Positions 26,401 to 34,676 of a DNA stretch of 64,000 nucleotides are shown here, piece after piece. The notes under the pieces are model-generated. The model did no database searches and had not been told where the DNA came from. It saw only the letters and a program-made list of their open reading frames with translations. Position 1 is the stretch's first letter. The number at the start of each line of letters is the position of its first letter. The stretch comes from Syntrophomonadaceae bacterium (GTDB lineage: Bacteria > Bacillota > Syntrophomonadia > Syntrophomonadales > Syntrophomonadaceae). The stretch lies in NCBI GenBank assembly GCA_012729835.1, contig JAAYCK010000108.1, forward strand, positions 1 to 64,000, given 5' to 3'. The position numbers were made by a program, and so were the translations under genes.

Positions 26401-26640
26401 CAGCAGGACAGTAGGGCCCAAACACCAACCCGGTGCGGATAATCTAAACCATAGCCAGGCCTGTTCATAGGTTGGCGCTGGAAACATCATCGCGATGCAG
26501 AAGGCCCACCAGGCACAGGTCAGGCACAGAGCTACGAAAATCCGGTTAAGCCGGGTAGTAGGCTTGAGCCGCACTGCATATACAGCCAGATATATGTATA
26601 TTATGGCGGATAGCAGGGTTATTATCGAAACCGATCCCAT
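23482..26640 (-). CDS. Membrane CheA-like kinase with CheX-like C-terminus
   Basis: A 1052-aa protein. Residues 1-230 contain about seven hydrophobic segments like the 7TM sensor part of some histidine kinases. A PAS-type region (about 245-355), a coiled coil (about 355-420) and a second PAS-like region follow. Near residue 590 is an Hpt-like motif LRAIHTFKGNFSQF with candidate phospho-His. The ATPase is CheA-like rather than ordinary HATPase: HVFRNSLDHGVEDPDERQALGK, DDGTGIDLDKVR and LSGRGIGLAAI. The last 150 residues resemble the CheX/CheC phosphatase fold, although the E-x-x-N motif is only roughly visible (LLAECANIIIGAS). No CheW-like P5 domain is seen. Start ATG 26640 follows AAGGAG. Confidence 0.85.
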   Translation of the reverse strand: MGSVSIITLLSAIIYIYLAVYAVRLKPTTRLNRIFVALCLTCAWWAFCIAMMFPAPTYEQAWLWFRLSAPGWCLGPTVLLHFTLVLIEKQQARPAARFRPVLYVPPLIFMVMGMTHGVTATTLFHASFGWSPLNVGNTLWYWAFTFYYVTYITLAIVLVWRWGKASPLNREKRLARTVATCTITGTLLAFLNESLLPVIGFADIPKIPVVLWLIWAYGLWFAITKYRLMIVSPVVATNEIVRSIDDLMIMVDLKGKIIEINHRVEDLLLFQKENLLYRSVDNIAGDPELLKAIANQLKHQPESLQQETELKTRDDQCIPVHLAVSSIADDFGDVVCLVLVARDLRPTQALQNEISERVRAENALKQSMEKLKETSIMQEEQNQKLERQNAELEAMAQSLAYSNTVLAQTNLQLENLFNNVGQGFLSFGEDLSILPQFSRECIEILKGEPVGKRLSSLIYPDNSEQSSFMDEVFFRVLRESDPNKSWLYLSLLPEEALVNNRQISMEYKKVADQQGETTGFILVILTDITEKRALQKQLVDERNMFSMVVKSIVNHNDLVQCIEDFDYFITCELPELALREKNLSSVMAETLRAIHTFKGNFSQFDVYHVVEALHQLEEIITQNRNEYSNLDNFLRLMRDFDLYHYLEKDLDIIRDLTGQDLMQRKGTCAVNEDSLRELEAEISSLLSPAQCQALLPRIRNLRHKSFKDLLKSYPDYIDKLALRLGKQVYPVVITGDDMIVDGDYYKDFAKSLVHVFRNSLDHGVEDPDERQALGKNPAATISCRITATTDYISLAIADDGTGIDLDKVRGKALAHGLISEPVEEIPDEDLLSLIFADQFSTREEVTVLSGRGIGLAAIRTECDKLDGTIQVVNHPGQGCEFIFELPIQQEVPAPTFCINSVIDALSDSVRSFMMEQADLIMQPVSSAIGDTDSLFLSDSTVIMTIRGTIDAMIIVALNDKLIEKMLSVFVMDDIDEPEKNQLYPDLLAECANIIIGASLKNWGQIKDLITLESPVIVSNHGFILRHPNSPIAYTSMKSGDYRITVGIALLDR

Positions 26641-26744
26641 TTTATCTTAGTCTCCTTACCGCTTCTCGTGGAATATTCCGCATAATGATGTCGAATTCCT
26701 GCCGAAATATGGTACAGGTATATCTAATGAGAAATACAATTTTA

Positions 26745-27548
26745 TCAAGAAAGCTCTTGTCGCTGGCGATTCAACTTTTTGCGGGCTTCCGGTGAGTAGA
26801 CTGACATGCGGTATACGCGACGGGTCATTTGATTAGGTGGGCTTAACAGTTTGTTTTTCATATAAGCAAACAGCTCAGCGTTGTTGGCATCGGCGATGAT
26901 TCCGCCGTGGGCTAACAGCAGGGTGGATGCTTTTAGAGCAGCTGCTTTATCATACGATGCAGCCATCTGATCAGGAAAGAGTATCGGCAGGGGATGTCGA
27001 TGATCGCCGCGAACCTGACAGATCAGGTCGGCGACATACAAAAAACCCGATTGCTGATGAAAGAAGATAAGATCGTGCAAGGTATGTCCGGGAACATGCC
27101 AGGCCTGCCAGTCAGGAAATAAAGGCAACGGATCACCGTCATCCAGTAGATAATCCGGATTCAGGATACGTCGGTAGCTCAGACGCTGCCATTTACGATG
27201 CTTGTGCCGGGCCACGAAAAAAGCCATGCAACGATCAAGTAATTGCTGTAAGACTCCGCCGAACCCAGTATACCAGAGGTCTACCTGGTGATGAGCTGCT
27301 ATTGGTATGCCGTATTTCTGACGCAATACCGCCGCGCCGCCGCAATGATCCGGGTGCATATGGGAAATAGCGATAAGCCGGATATCCTGCAAAGGCCGTC
27401 TTAGAACCTGCAGGCAATAATTCTCGATCAACGGAATGTCATTATAACAGCCCGAATCAAGCAGGAGTATACCATCGGAATATTCCATAAGAAAAATACT
27501 TTCAATATATCCGTCTATTTGATGCATTTTGAAGGGGGCAGAGCTCAT
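26745..27548 (-). CDS. Metallo-beta-lactamase-fold hydrolase
   Basis: A 267-aa MBL-fold protein with the metal motif SHMHPDHCGG near residue 75, LLDSGCYND (strand and turn typical of the fold), WHVPGHTLHDLIFFH and LYVADLICQVRG. ATG 27548 is chosen after AAGGAG; the upstream 14-codon extension is dropped. The substrate is unknown: glyoxalase-, lactonase- or thioesterase-type enzymes all fit. It is downstream of the arsR-like promoter region but transcribed the other way. Confidence 0.88.
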   Translation of the reverse strand: MSSAPFKMHQIDGYIESIFLMEYSDGILLLDSGCYNDIPLIENYCLQVLRRPLQDIRLIAISHMHPDHCGGAAVLRQKYGIPIAAHHQVDLWYTGFGGVLQQLLDRCMAFFVARHKHRKWQRLSYRRILNPDYLLDDGDPLPLFPDWQAWHVPGHTLHDLIFFHQQSGFLYVADLICQVRGDHRHPLPILFPDQMAASYDKAAALKASTLLLAHGGIIADANNAELFAYMKNKLLSPPNQMTRRVYRMSVYSPEARKKLNRQRQELS

Positions 27549-27659
27549 AAGAAACGCTCCTTGCTTGAGGTAAGCAACCGGTCGGATCATATTCTAAGCT
27601 GGTGCTTCTTTTAATGATACTGCGTCAATTGATTTCCTGCAATTGGTGTTTTCTTATGC

Positions 27660-27688
27660 TTGACAATACGATATTCAATATTTAATAT
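27660..27688 (+). promoter_or_regulatory. Strong promoter of the metal-resistance operon
   Basis: TTGACA (27660-27665), a 17-base spacer and TAATAT (27683-27688) form a near-consensus sigma-A promoter, 45 bases before the regulator start. Confidence 0.88.
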
Positions 27689-27718
27689 AAACATATGAAT
27701 ATATGTTCATATGTTTAT
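27687..27718 (+). promoter_or_regulatory. ArsR/SmtB-type operator
   Basis: A perfect 13-bp inverted repeat (ATAAACATATGAA and its complement) with a 6-base spacer starts within the -10 box. It matches the ATATGAA-N6-TTCATAT type of site bound by CadC/SmtB repressors, so metal-free repressor would block transcription. Confidence 0.88.
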
Positions 27719-27732
27719 GCGGGGGTGTTAAA

Positions 27733-28092
27733 ATGATCGATGAGATGAATGAAATCTGTGCTGAGTGTTGCATCCATGAAGAGAAGGTGAAAGCCGTGCA
27801 GGCTGACATGCCAGGCATAGAAACCATATTTGCCTTGGCTGATACCTTTAAGACCCTCGGGGACCCCACCCGGCTCAAACTGTTATTTGCCCTGATGCAG
27901 CAGGAGCTATGTGTATGTGACCTGGCCGCTCTGATAGAAGTATCGGAATCCGCGGTATCACATCAATTGAGGGTCCTGCGCGGCCAGAAGCTGGTCCGCT
28001 TCCGGCGCGACGGCAAGAACCTTTATTATAGCCTGGATGATGATCATGTCCGGACCCTGTTTGCCCAGGGACTGGAACATGTGCGGGAATAA
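27733..28092 (+). CDS. CadC-like ArsR-family metal-sensing repressor
   Basis: A 119-aa winged-helix repressor. The recognition helix contains ELCVCDLAALIEVSESAVSHQLRVLRGQKLV; its CVC pair plus the N-terminal cysteines (EICAECCIHEE) form the alpha3N metal site of CadC-type Cd/Pb/Zn sensors. ATG 27733 is chosen. It is followed 30 bases later by a P-type ATPase gene, and a perfect operator overlaps its promoter, so it likely controls both genes. Confidence 0.92.
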   Translation: MIDEMNEICAECCIHEEKVKAVQADMPGIETIFALADTFKTLGDPTRLKLLFALMQQELCVCDLAALIEVSESAVSHQLRVLRGQKLVRFRRDGKNLYYSLDDDHVRTLFAQGLEHVRE

Positions 28093-28122
28093 GCTCACCA
28101 TTGGCCAAAGGAGATGGATTAT

Positions 28123-30477
28123 ATGCCTGGTATGCTGATAGACATGGATAAAATTTTGGAGAACGGTCTGATTCATATATATGGACTGGGTGATAGGGAT
28201 GCCGCACGGCAAGTTGAAGAGGCCGTGCAAGGGCTTGCAGGAGTAGCCGAAGCCCAACTGCTTATCGGGAGCGGGGAACTGTGTTTCAAATATAACCCGG
28301 CTTTGATCGATGTGCCCCGGGTAATCGAGCGAGTTAAGGGTTTGGGCTATGATATCCGCGACAACCTGAGCGTGGCCGGTCGGTCGGTAATACGACTGGA
28401 AGGACTGGACTGTGCTGATTGTGCTGCGAAACTGGAGAAAAGGATTGGTCAGGTTCCAGGGGTGATAGATGCCCGCGTCAATTTTGCTGCCGGCAAGCTC
28501 AACCTGGAACATTATGATGCATTGGCTGAGGTAATGGATGTGATTGAAGTAATGGGCTATCGGGGAGTACCTGACGGGAGGGCAGCTTATTCCGCAAAGA
28601 AGCCCTTCTGGAAAAGCAACCGTTATATGCAGTCGACCATGATATCTGGTGGCCTGCTGGTTTTAGCAGTGGGTTCGCAGCTGTTGCAGCTGGATGCGCT
28701 GATTTGGCAGACACTTTATATTCTGGTCGTCCTGTTGGGCGGCTATCTGCCTGCCCGAGCCGGGCTGTCCATTCTACTAAATGCCCGGGAAATAGATATG
28801 AATATTTTAATGATGGTAGCGGTGGTTGGAGCCCTGGGTCTGGGGGAATATCAAGAAGCTGCGGTGGTAGTGTTTCTCTTTGCCTTGGGCAATGCTATTC
28901 AGGCATATACCTTTGATCGCACGCGTAATTCTATCAGAGCGCTGATGGAGCTGGCTCCGGCCGAAGCTACTGTAAAGCGGGGAGAAGAGGAAGTTAAAGT
29001 GCCGGTGGAAGATATAGAGCCGGGTGAGATGGTGATTATTCGACCAGGCGAGCGTATAGCGGTAGACGGAGTGGTACTGCGCGGGCAGTCAGCGGTGAAC
29101 CAGGCGGCAATCACCGGCGAATCTGTTCCGATTGCCAAAGTTCCCGGAGACCAGGTTTTTGCTGGCACTATTAATGAAATGGGAGCGCTGGAGGTAGAGG
29201 TGACCAGTCTGGCGCGTGATAATACGGTCGCTCGCATCATTGAACTGGTAGAAGAAGCTGAAGGGGAGAAGGCACCGGCCGAACTACTAATAGACCGGTT
29301 TGCCCGCTACTATACCCCATTAGTCATGGGTGCAGCCTTACTGGTTGCGGTCCTGCCGCCATGGCTTTTGGGCCAGCCCTGGCATAAGTGGTTATATGAA
29401 GCCATGGGCATGTTGCTGGTGGCCTGTCCATGTGCCCTGGTGATATCGACACCGGTGGCTGTCGTGGCCGCTATCGGCAGCGCCGCCCGTCGGGGAGTCC
29501 TGATCAAAGGCGGCGTCTACCTGGAAAAGACCGGGCAGCTTAATGCGGTGGCCTTCGACAAGACCGGTACTTTAACCAGCGGCAAACCAGTAGTAAGTGA
29601 CATGATGCTGGCAGTTGACGGCAATCCCACAGATTACCTGGCGGTAGCTTCTGCCCTGGAAGCTCTTTCGGAACATCCGCTGGCACAGGCTATTGTGAGC
29701 TATGCGCGGGAGAAGGGTATTCCAAGTCGCTCGGTTGACGATTTTCAAGCTATACCCGGTCAAGGGGTTCAGGCCCGTCTTGAAGGAAAGCTGTACCTGA
29801 TGGGCAGTCCGGATTTCATAAGACAATACGGGGTAGATATGACTGGAATGGAGGCTATAGTAAGTCAGGCAGCCAGAGCAGCTCAGAGCGTCGCGTTGCT
29901 GGCTGATGAAACGCGCCTGCTGGCCGGGTTCGCCTTAGGCGACGTTCTGCGGAGGGATTCAACCGCTGCGGTCAGCGGGCTGCATAAAGCTGGTATACGG
30001 CATACTATCATGCTTACCGGTGACCATGAGGAAACCGCCCGGGCAATTGCCGCACAAACCGGGGTAGATGATTATCGGGCTGGGCTGCTGCCGCAGGATA
30101 AGGTGGCGGCGGTTCGGGAATTGTTGAAAGAGTATGGAAATGTAGCGATGGTGGGAGACGGTGTAAACGATGCACCGGCACTGGCCTTAGCCACCGTGGG
30201 TATTGCTATGGGTGCGGCTGGTACGGATGCTGCCCTGGAAACGGCTGATATAGCGCTGATGGGAGATGACCTGTCGCGCTTGGCCTATGTGATTAGACTG
30301 GGCAAGAAAACACTGAGGATCATCAAGCAGAACATAGCTTTTTCCCTGGTATTCAAAACAGCCATACTGCTGCTGGTCATCCCGGGTTGGCTGACTCTGT
30401 GGCTGGCGGTGATCGGTGATATGGGAACTACCTTGCTGGTGACCTTGAACGGACTCCGTCTCCTGCGGGTAAAATAA
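28123..30477 (+). CDS. cadA: Cd/Zn/Pb-exporting P-type ATPase (CadA-like)
   Basis: P1B-type ATPase of about 784 aa. Two heavy-metal domains lie at the N-terminus, but only the second (GLDCADC, near residue 92) keeps the CxxC pair; the first (IYGLGDRDAARQ) has lost it. The membrane core has ACPCALV (metal-binding CPC), phosphorylation motif DKTGTLTSG, actuator TGESVP and hinge VGDGVNDAPAL. This is the P1B-2 pattern for Zn, Cd and Pb export. ATG 28123 is spaced nine bases from AAGGAG, unlike ATG 28114 which touches it. It is co-transcribed with the CadC-like repressor. Confidence 0.94.
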   Translation: MPGMLIDMDKILENGLIHIYGLGDRDAARQVEEAVQGLAGVAEAQLLIGSGELCFKYNPALIDVPRVIERVKGLGYDIRDNLSVAGRSVIRLEGLDCADCAAKLEKRIGQVPGVIDARVNFAAGKLNLEHYDALAEVMDVIEVMGYRGVPDGRAAYSAKKPFWKSNRYMQSTMISGGLLVLAVGSQLLQLDALIWQTLYILVVLLGGYLPARAGLSILLNAREIDMNILMMVAVVGALGLGEYQEAAVVVFLFALGNAIQAYTFDRTRNSIRALMELAPAEATVKRGEEEVKVPVEDIEPGEMVIIRPGERIAVDGVVLRGQSAVNQAAITGESVPIAKVPGDQVFAGTINEMGALEVEVTSLARDNTVARIIELVEEAEGEKAPAELLIDRFARYYTPLVMGAALLVAVLPPWLLGQPWHKWLYEAMGMLLVACPCALVISTPVAVVAAIGSAARRGVLIKGGVYLEKTGQLNAVAFDKTGTLTSGKPVVSDMMLAVDGNPTDYLAVASALEALSEHPLAQAIVSYAREKGIPSRSVDDFQAIPGQGVQARLEGKLYLMGSPDFIRQYGVDMTGMEAIVSQAARAAQSVALLADETRLLAGFALGDVLRRDSTAAVSGLHKAGIRHTIMLTGDHEETARAIAAQTGVDDYRAGLLPQDKVAAVRELLKEYGNVAMVGDGVNDAPALALATVGIAMGAAGTDAALETADIALMGDDLSRLAYVIRLGKKTLRIIKQNIAFSLVFKTAILLLVIPGWLTLWLAVIGDMGTTLLVTLNGLRLLRVK

Positions 30478-30487
30478 GAAGCAAAAG

Positions 30488-30524
30488 ACGAGGTTAAGGG
30501 AGATTCTCTTGGCCTCGTTCTATT
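30488..30524. terminator. Bidirectional terminator between convergent cadA and regulator genes
   Basis: ACGAGG (30488-30493) pairs with CCTCGT (30513-30518), with a further inner stem (AAGGGAGA/TCTCTT). T-rich DNA follows on the plus strand, and AAAAG precedes it for the minus strand. It almost touches the stop of the minus-strand gene. Confidence 0.75.
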
Positions 30525-31485
30525 TTATTATCTTTCCGCAGTCCTTAAGGTCGTAGTCCCCCAGGCCGGAGAGTTCGTTTTGAAAGGCAGTAGAGGCCAG
30601 TATATCTAGAACCGCTTGTATGTGAGGCCGGGATACGGCCTCTTTTTTTATGACCAGATCATAGCTTTCCTGCTGCAGAGGGATGAAATCAATGCCGCGT
30701 ACTTGCAAGGCGGCTTTTTCGTGGCCCAGACCCACATCGGCTGTACCCCGCGCCACCACGCTGGCCACGGCCAGGTGTGACAACTCCTCGTAATTATAGC
30801 CCGTGATCTGCAGGCGATCAATGCCCCGCCGGAAAAGCTGCTCATCAAGTAAGACCCTGGCACCGGATCCCGGTTCGCGATTGACCATGGCAATATCCGT
30901 GCGGGCCAAGTCTTCCCAGGCTTTGATCTGCTTGGGGTTGCCGGCTGCTACCAAAAAACCGGCCATGCGATTTACCAGGTGGACCAGGATGGTCGGGATA
31001 CCCGGTACCAGACGCCGCACGAAGGGGGTATTATAGGTTCCGCTGTCTCCATCCCAGAGATGAACAGCCGCCAGGTCGGCACGATTGTTATAAAGAGATA
31101 GGAGGCCGGCGAAACTGCCCGTTTGCTGCCGCAGTACCCGGCAGCCCTGGGGATGACTTTCCAGGTGACGACCCAGAATATCCAGGATGGGATCCTGTCC
31201 GCAGATAACCAGACTGGCAGTAGCAGATCCCGGATCGACAGCCATGGTGGGGGTGATGGGTCCAGTTGTTCTGGAAGAGCCGGAATTCTGAGAGTCGACC
31301 GTCCGGTATTCCGGTTGTTTGCGGCTTTTCCGGTAGGTATCCAGGTCCCCGGCATCGATTCTGATCTTATTACCGATGCGATAGGCGGGAAGTTCACCGC
31401 GCTTCACCATTTCGTAAACCGTGTACTTGGTGATCTTTAATATGTTAGCTACCTCTTCCGGGGTCAGTGTAGTGTCATCTTTCAT
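30520..31485 (-). CDS. Molybdate/tungstate-responsive one-component regulator (HTH plus PBP-like domain)
   Basis: A 321-aa protein with an excisionase-type helix-turn-helix at residues 5-55 (LTPEEVANILKITKYTVYEMVKRGELPAYRIGNKIRI). It is joined by a linker to a periplasmic-binding-protein-like domain of the COG1910 type (VNREPGSGARVLLDEQL, GTADVGLG). This architecture is known from regulators of Mo/W transport, where the second domain senses oxyanion or cofactor. It is divergent from the modA-like gene with 161 bases between them, so it very probably controls that operon. Confidence 0.9.
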   Translation of the reverse strand: MKDDTTLTPEEVANILKITKYTVYEMVKRGELPAYRIGNKIRIDAGDLDTYRKSRKQPEYRTVDSQNSGSSRTTGPITPTMAVDPGSATASLVICGQDPILDILGRHLESHPQGCRVLRQQTGSFAGLLSLYNNRADLAAVHLWDGDSGTYNTPFVRRLVPGIPTILVHLVNRMAGFLVAAGNPKQIKAWEDLARTDIAMVNREPGSGARVLLDEQLFRRGIDRLQITGYNYEELSHLAVASVVARGTADVGLGHEKAALQVRGIDFIPLQQESYDLVIKKEAVSRPHIQAVLDILASTAFQNELSGLGDYDLKDCGKIIK

Positions 31486-31505
31486 TTGAGTTTACCCCCT
31501 AGCGT

Positions 31506-31534
31506 TTGACAAAAATTTTATCATATCCTACTAT
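31506..31534 (+). promoter_or_regulatory. Promoter of the molybdate/tungstate transport operon
   Basis: TTGACA (31506-31511), 17 bases, then TACTAT (31529-31534). A small inverted repeat ACTAT-N6-ATAGT (31530-31545) starts inside the -10 box and is a candidate regulator site. Confidence 0.7.
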
Positions 31535-31646
31535 TAATTTATAGTTGATTTCAGTTAGGTTTTGTTGGGGCAAATTGGTTTATGTCGAGTGGGGCGTGAT
31601 AACAAAAACTAATTGGAACAAAACGAACGGGATGAGGAGGATGAAC

Positions 31647-32696
31647 ATGAAGAAGAAGATGCAAAAGGTGCTGCCATTGATGCTGGTGATGTTGCTGGTA
31701 GTGGGGTTGTGCGGGAGCATCATGCCAGATGCTACTGCAAATGCCAAATCGGTAGCCACCATCAGTGCCGGCGGCCAGGGCGTGGTCAATGTCTATGCAT
31801 TGAACCTGCGTTCGGGACCGGGCATGGGCAACAAGGTGATTGGAGTCCTGAAAAAGGGCAGCGAGGTAACGATCAAGGCAGCCAAGGGCAATTGGTATCA
31901 GGTGCAGACAGCTGCCAACAAGAGCGGGTATGTTTATGGTGCTTATGTTAAAGCAATAAGCGCTCCAGTAGCAGTAGTCACTCCGCCCAAGAGTGATACG
32001 CGCAAACTGAAAGGCGCGCTGCTGGTATCGGCGGCGGCTAGTCTGACAGATGCCATGAATGACGTGGCCAAGGCCTATAATGCGGAGCAACCCGGAGTCA
32101 AAGTGACTTTCAACTTTGGTTCCTCCGGATCGCTGCAGCAGCAGATCGAACAGGGAGCACCGGCGGACATCTTTATTTCAGCCGCTGCCAAGCAGATGAA
32201 TGCTCTGGACGATAAAGGGCTGATCATCAAGGACACCAAGAAAAATCTATTGAAGAACCGCATGGTCCTGGTAGTACCTAAAGACTCGGCTTCTATCAAG
32301 AGTTTCACTGATCTGACCAAGGCCCAGGTCTTCGCGCTGGGTGAACCAGCATCGGTGCCGGCCGGGAAATATGGTCAGGAGCTGCTGAGCAAACTGGGAT
32401 TATGGAACAAAGTAAGTTCAAAAGCGGTCTATGCCAAGGATGTGCGTCAGGTTCTGGCCTATGTGGAGAGCGGCGATGCTGATGCCGGTATCGTTTACCG
32501 GACAGATGCCCTGATCTCGGACAAGGTCAAGGTGGCAGCCACTGCTGATGAAAGCCTGCATTCTCCGGTAGTATACCCGGCCGCGGTTATCAAGGCTACT
32601 AAAAACGAGGCCGTGGCACGCGACTTTGTAAAATTCCTCAACAGTGGTAAGGCGGATGCGGTATTTGAGAAGTATGGATTCACCGTGATTAAATAG
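31647..32696 (+). CDS. modA: ModA-type molybdate/tungstate-binding protein with N-terminal SH3b domain
   Basis: A 349-aa exported protein. A signal peptide (KKKMQKVLPLMLVMLLVVGL) is followed by a bacterial SH3 domain at about residues 40-100 (VYALNLRSGPGMGN, GNWYQV, SGYVYGAYV). The rest is a ModA-like solute-binding domain (LLVSAAASLTDAMNDVAKAY, FNFGSSGSLQQQIEQGAPADIFIS, YVESGDADAGIVYRTDA). ModA proteins normally lack SH3b; in a Gram-positive cell wall it could anchor the binding protein to peptidoglycan. No lipobox cysteine is obvious. ATG 31647 is spaced six bases from GGAGG. Confidence 0.92.
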   Translation: MKKKMQKVLPLMLVMLLVVGLCGSIMPDATANAKSVATISAGGQGVVNVYALNLRSGPGMGNKVIGVLKKGSEVTIKAAKGNWYQVQTAANKSGYVYGAYVKAISAPVAVVTPPKSDTRKLKGALLVSAAASLTDAMNDVAKAYNAEQPGVKVTFNFGSSGSLQQQIEQGAPADIFISAAAKQMNALDDKGLIIKDTKKNLLKNRMVLVVPKDSASIKSFTDLTKAQVFALGEPASVPAGKYGQELLSKLGLWNKVSSKAVYAKDVRQVLAYVESGDADAGIVYRTDALISDKVKVAATADESLHSPVVYPAAVIKATKNEAVARDFVKFLNSGKADAVFEKYGFTVIK

Positions 32697-32857
32697 CATG
32701 CCGTATATAAAGAGATCTGGTACATTAAGCGCCATTAGACCTTTCGGCAAGAGGCCAACTTTGGTAAAATTGAAGAACACTTACTTAAGTCAGCACCAGT
32801 TTGGTTTCGTCAGCTGGTGCTGGTTGTTGTATATTACTCTTAGAGGAGAAACATCTT

Positions 32858-33568
32858 ATGGACATGATGCCGGTTTGGATATCGATAAAAACTGCTCTGG
32901 CTGCCACCCTGATCACCTTTTTCCTGGGGCTGGCAGCAGCTCGTTATATGGCTGGCCGTGATTTCCGGGGCAAGAGCCTGGTAGACGGTTTTTTCATCCT
33001 GCCGCTAGTTTTGCCGCCTACCGTAGTCGGATTCGGTCTGCTCTGTCTCTTCGGGCGCAATGGCCCGGTAGGCCAGCTGCTTTTTGCCATGGGAAGGCCG
33101 GTGGTATTTTCCTGGTCGGCTACGGTAATTGCCTCGGCAGTGGTATCCTTTCCCTTGATGTATCAGGCGGCCCGGGCGGCTTTTGAACAGGTTGAGCCTA
33201 ATTTGGAGAATGCGGCCCGTACCCTGGGAGCTTCCGAGTGGCGGGTCTTCTGGCGGATTAGTGTGCCTTTGGCCTGGCCTGGCATCGCTGCCGGTGCGGT
33301 ATTGGCATTTGCCCGTTCCCTGGGCGAATTTGGGGCCACTTTGATGCTGGCCGGCAATATCCCGGGCAAAACCCAGACCATCCCGCTGGCCATCTACTTT
33401 GCGGTTGAAGCTGGCAAGGATGCCCTGGCCCTGAATTGGGTTCTGATGGTATTGTTCATCTCCTTTATCAGTCTAGTAGCCTTGAATCATTGGAAAAGGC
33501 GCCAGTATCATAATATGGCGTCAATAGTGGATTTTTTACCGGAGGAATCGACAGATGCTGGCAATTGA
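32858..33568 (+). CDS. modB: Molybdate/tungstate ABC permease
   Basis: ModB-type inner membrane permease of 236 aa with five or six hydrophobic segments and the EAA loop ARTLGASEWRVFWRISVPLAWPGI near residue 140. FARSLGEFGATLMLAGNIPGKTQTIPLAIY is characteristic of ModB/WtpB. ATG 32858 follows GAGGAG; the upstream extension is dropped. The stop overlaps the ATPase gene by 14 bases. A 161-base gap separates it from modA, possibly to allow a higher yield of binding protein. Confidence 0.93.
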   Translation: MDMMPVWISIKTALAATLITFFLGLAAARYMAGRDFRGKSLVDGFFILPLVLPPTVVGFGLLCLFGRNGPVGQLLFAMGRPVVFSWSATVIASAVVSFPLMYQAARAAFEQVEPNLENAARTLGASEWRVFWRISVPLAWPGIAAGAVLAFARSLGEFGATLMLAGNIPGKTQTIPLAIYFAVEAGKDALALNWVLMVLFISFISLVALNHWKRRQYHNMASIVDFLPEESTDAGN

Positions 33569-34631
33569 TATAAAAAAGCGGCTGCCTGAATTTAGATTGG
33601 AAGTGGCTATGAGACTGAACTATGAAATCATGGCTATTCTAGGGCCTTCTGGCTGTGGCAAGACCATGACCCTGAAATGCATCGCCGGATTGGAGAAGCC
33701 GGACGAAGGCCTGATTACTATAGATGATCGTACCTGGTTCGATTCCTGGCAGCATATCGATCTGCCGGCGAAAGAACGCCGGGCGGGCTTTGTGTTTCAG
33801 AACTACGCGCTGTTTCCGCATTTGAGTGTCTATGATAATGTAGCATTCGGCTTGCGCGGCCGCCCCTCTGCCGAGATCCAGGAACGGGTGAACAACATAC
33901 TCGCCAAACTGGGGATAATGAAATTAACTTCCCGTATGCCCAATCGCCTGTCGGGCGGACAGCAGCAGCGGGTAGCGCTGGCCCGGGCCCTGGCTGGTGA
34001 ACCCGAGGTACTGCTCCTCGATGAACCCTTTTCTGCCCTGGATAGTCTGGTTAAAAGTCGCTTGGAGGACGAATTGCTCAAATTGCAGGAGTACTATCAG
34101 GGACACGTACTCTATGTTACACACAACCTGGAGGAGGCCTACCGCCTGAGCTCACGGATGGCCGTTATCGAAGCCGGGCAGGTGCTGCAGCAGGGTGAAC
34201 GGCAGGATGTGATCCAACGGCCGGCCAACCGTCGGGTTGCGGTTTTGACCGGAGTCCGTAATCTGTTTTCCGGTGTGATCTGCTCGCTTGAAGATCACCG
34301 GGTACAGCTTGAGGTGGAAGAGTTGGGCAGCCTTTGGGTAGACCGTAAAGTGGATCAAGGGTTCAAGCTTGGGCAAAGGGTCACCGCCGGCATTCGTCCC
34401 GGTCATATCCGGTTGGGGAAAAGGGAAGCCTGCAATTCTGCAGTGGTGGCTGTCAGTGACTGTGTTGAAGAGGTCAGCGGGTGTACTTATCATTTACAGG
34501 CTTCAAATGGCCGTTCCCGTCTTAATCTGGAAACCAGCAGTGCAAACGCTGAACAAATACTCCGAGCGGGAGAAAAATGCGACATATACCTGCCGCCATC
34601 TCATTTGTTTATAATTGATGATAGCAAATGA
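33555..34631 (+). CDS. modC: Molybdate/tungstate ABC ATPase
   Basis: ATPase of 358 aa: Walker A GPSGCGKT, signature LSGGQQQRVALARALAG, Walker B VLLLDEPFSALD. A C-terminal extension from about residue 225 (QRVTAGIRPGHIRLG and following) has the TOBE/Mop-like fold expected for ModC, which can bind oxyanion and inhibit transport. GGAGG precedes ATG 33555, which overlaps modB. Whether molybdate or tungstate is preferred cannot be told from sequence. Confidence 0.94.
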   Translation: MLAIDIKKRLPEFRLEVAMRLNYEIMAILGPSGCGKTMTLKCIAGLEKPDEGLITIDDRTWFDSWQHIDLPAKERRAGFVFQNYALFPHLSVYDNVAFGLRGRPSAEIQERVNNILAKLGIMKLTSRMPNRLSGGQQQRVALARALAGEPEVLLLDEPFSALDSLVKSRLEDELLKLQEYYQGHVLYVTHNLEEAYRLSSRMAVIEAGQVLQQGERQDVIQRPANRRVAVLTGVRNLFSGVICSLEDHRVQLEVEELGSLWVDRKVDQGFKLGQRVTAGIRPGHIRLGKREACNSAVVAVSDCVEEVSGCTYHLQASNGRSRLNLETSSANAEQILRAGEKCDIYLPPSHLFIIDDSK

Positions 34632-34676
34632 GTTGGTTAGAAATTGATTTGATCATTTGATAGGAGGTGCTGGCAG

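Noticed and set aside
31506-31646. Molybdenum-cofactor riboswitch upstream of modA
   Set aside because: The leader is only about 110 bases and shows no multi-stem structure I could recognise; the adjacent protein regulator explains control.
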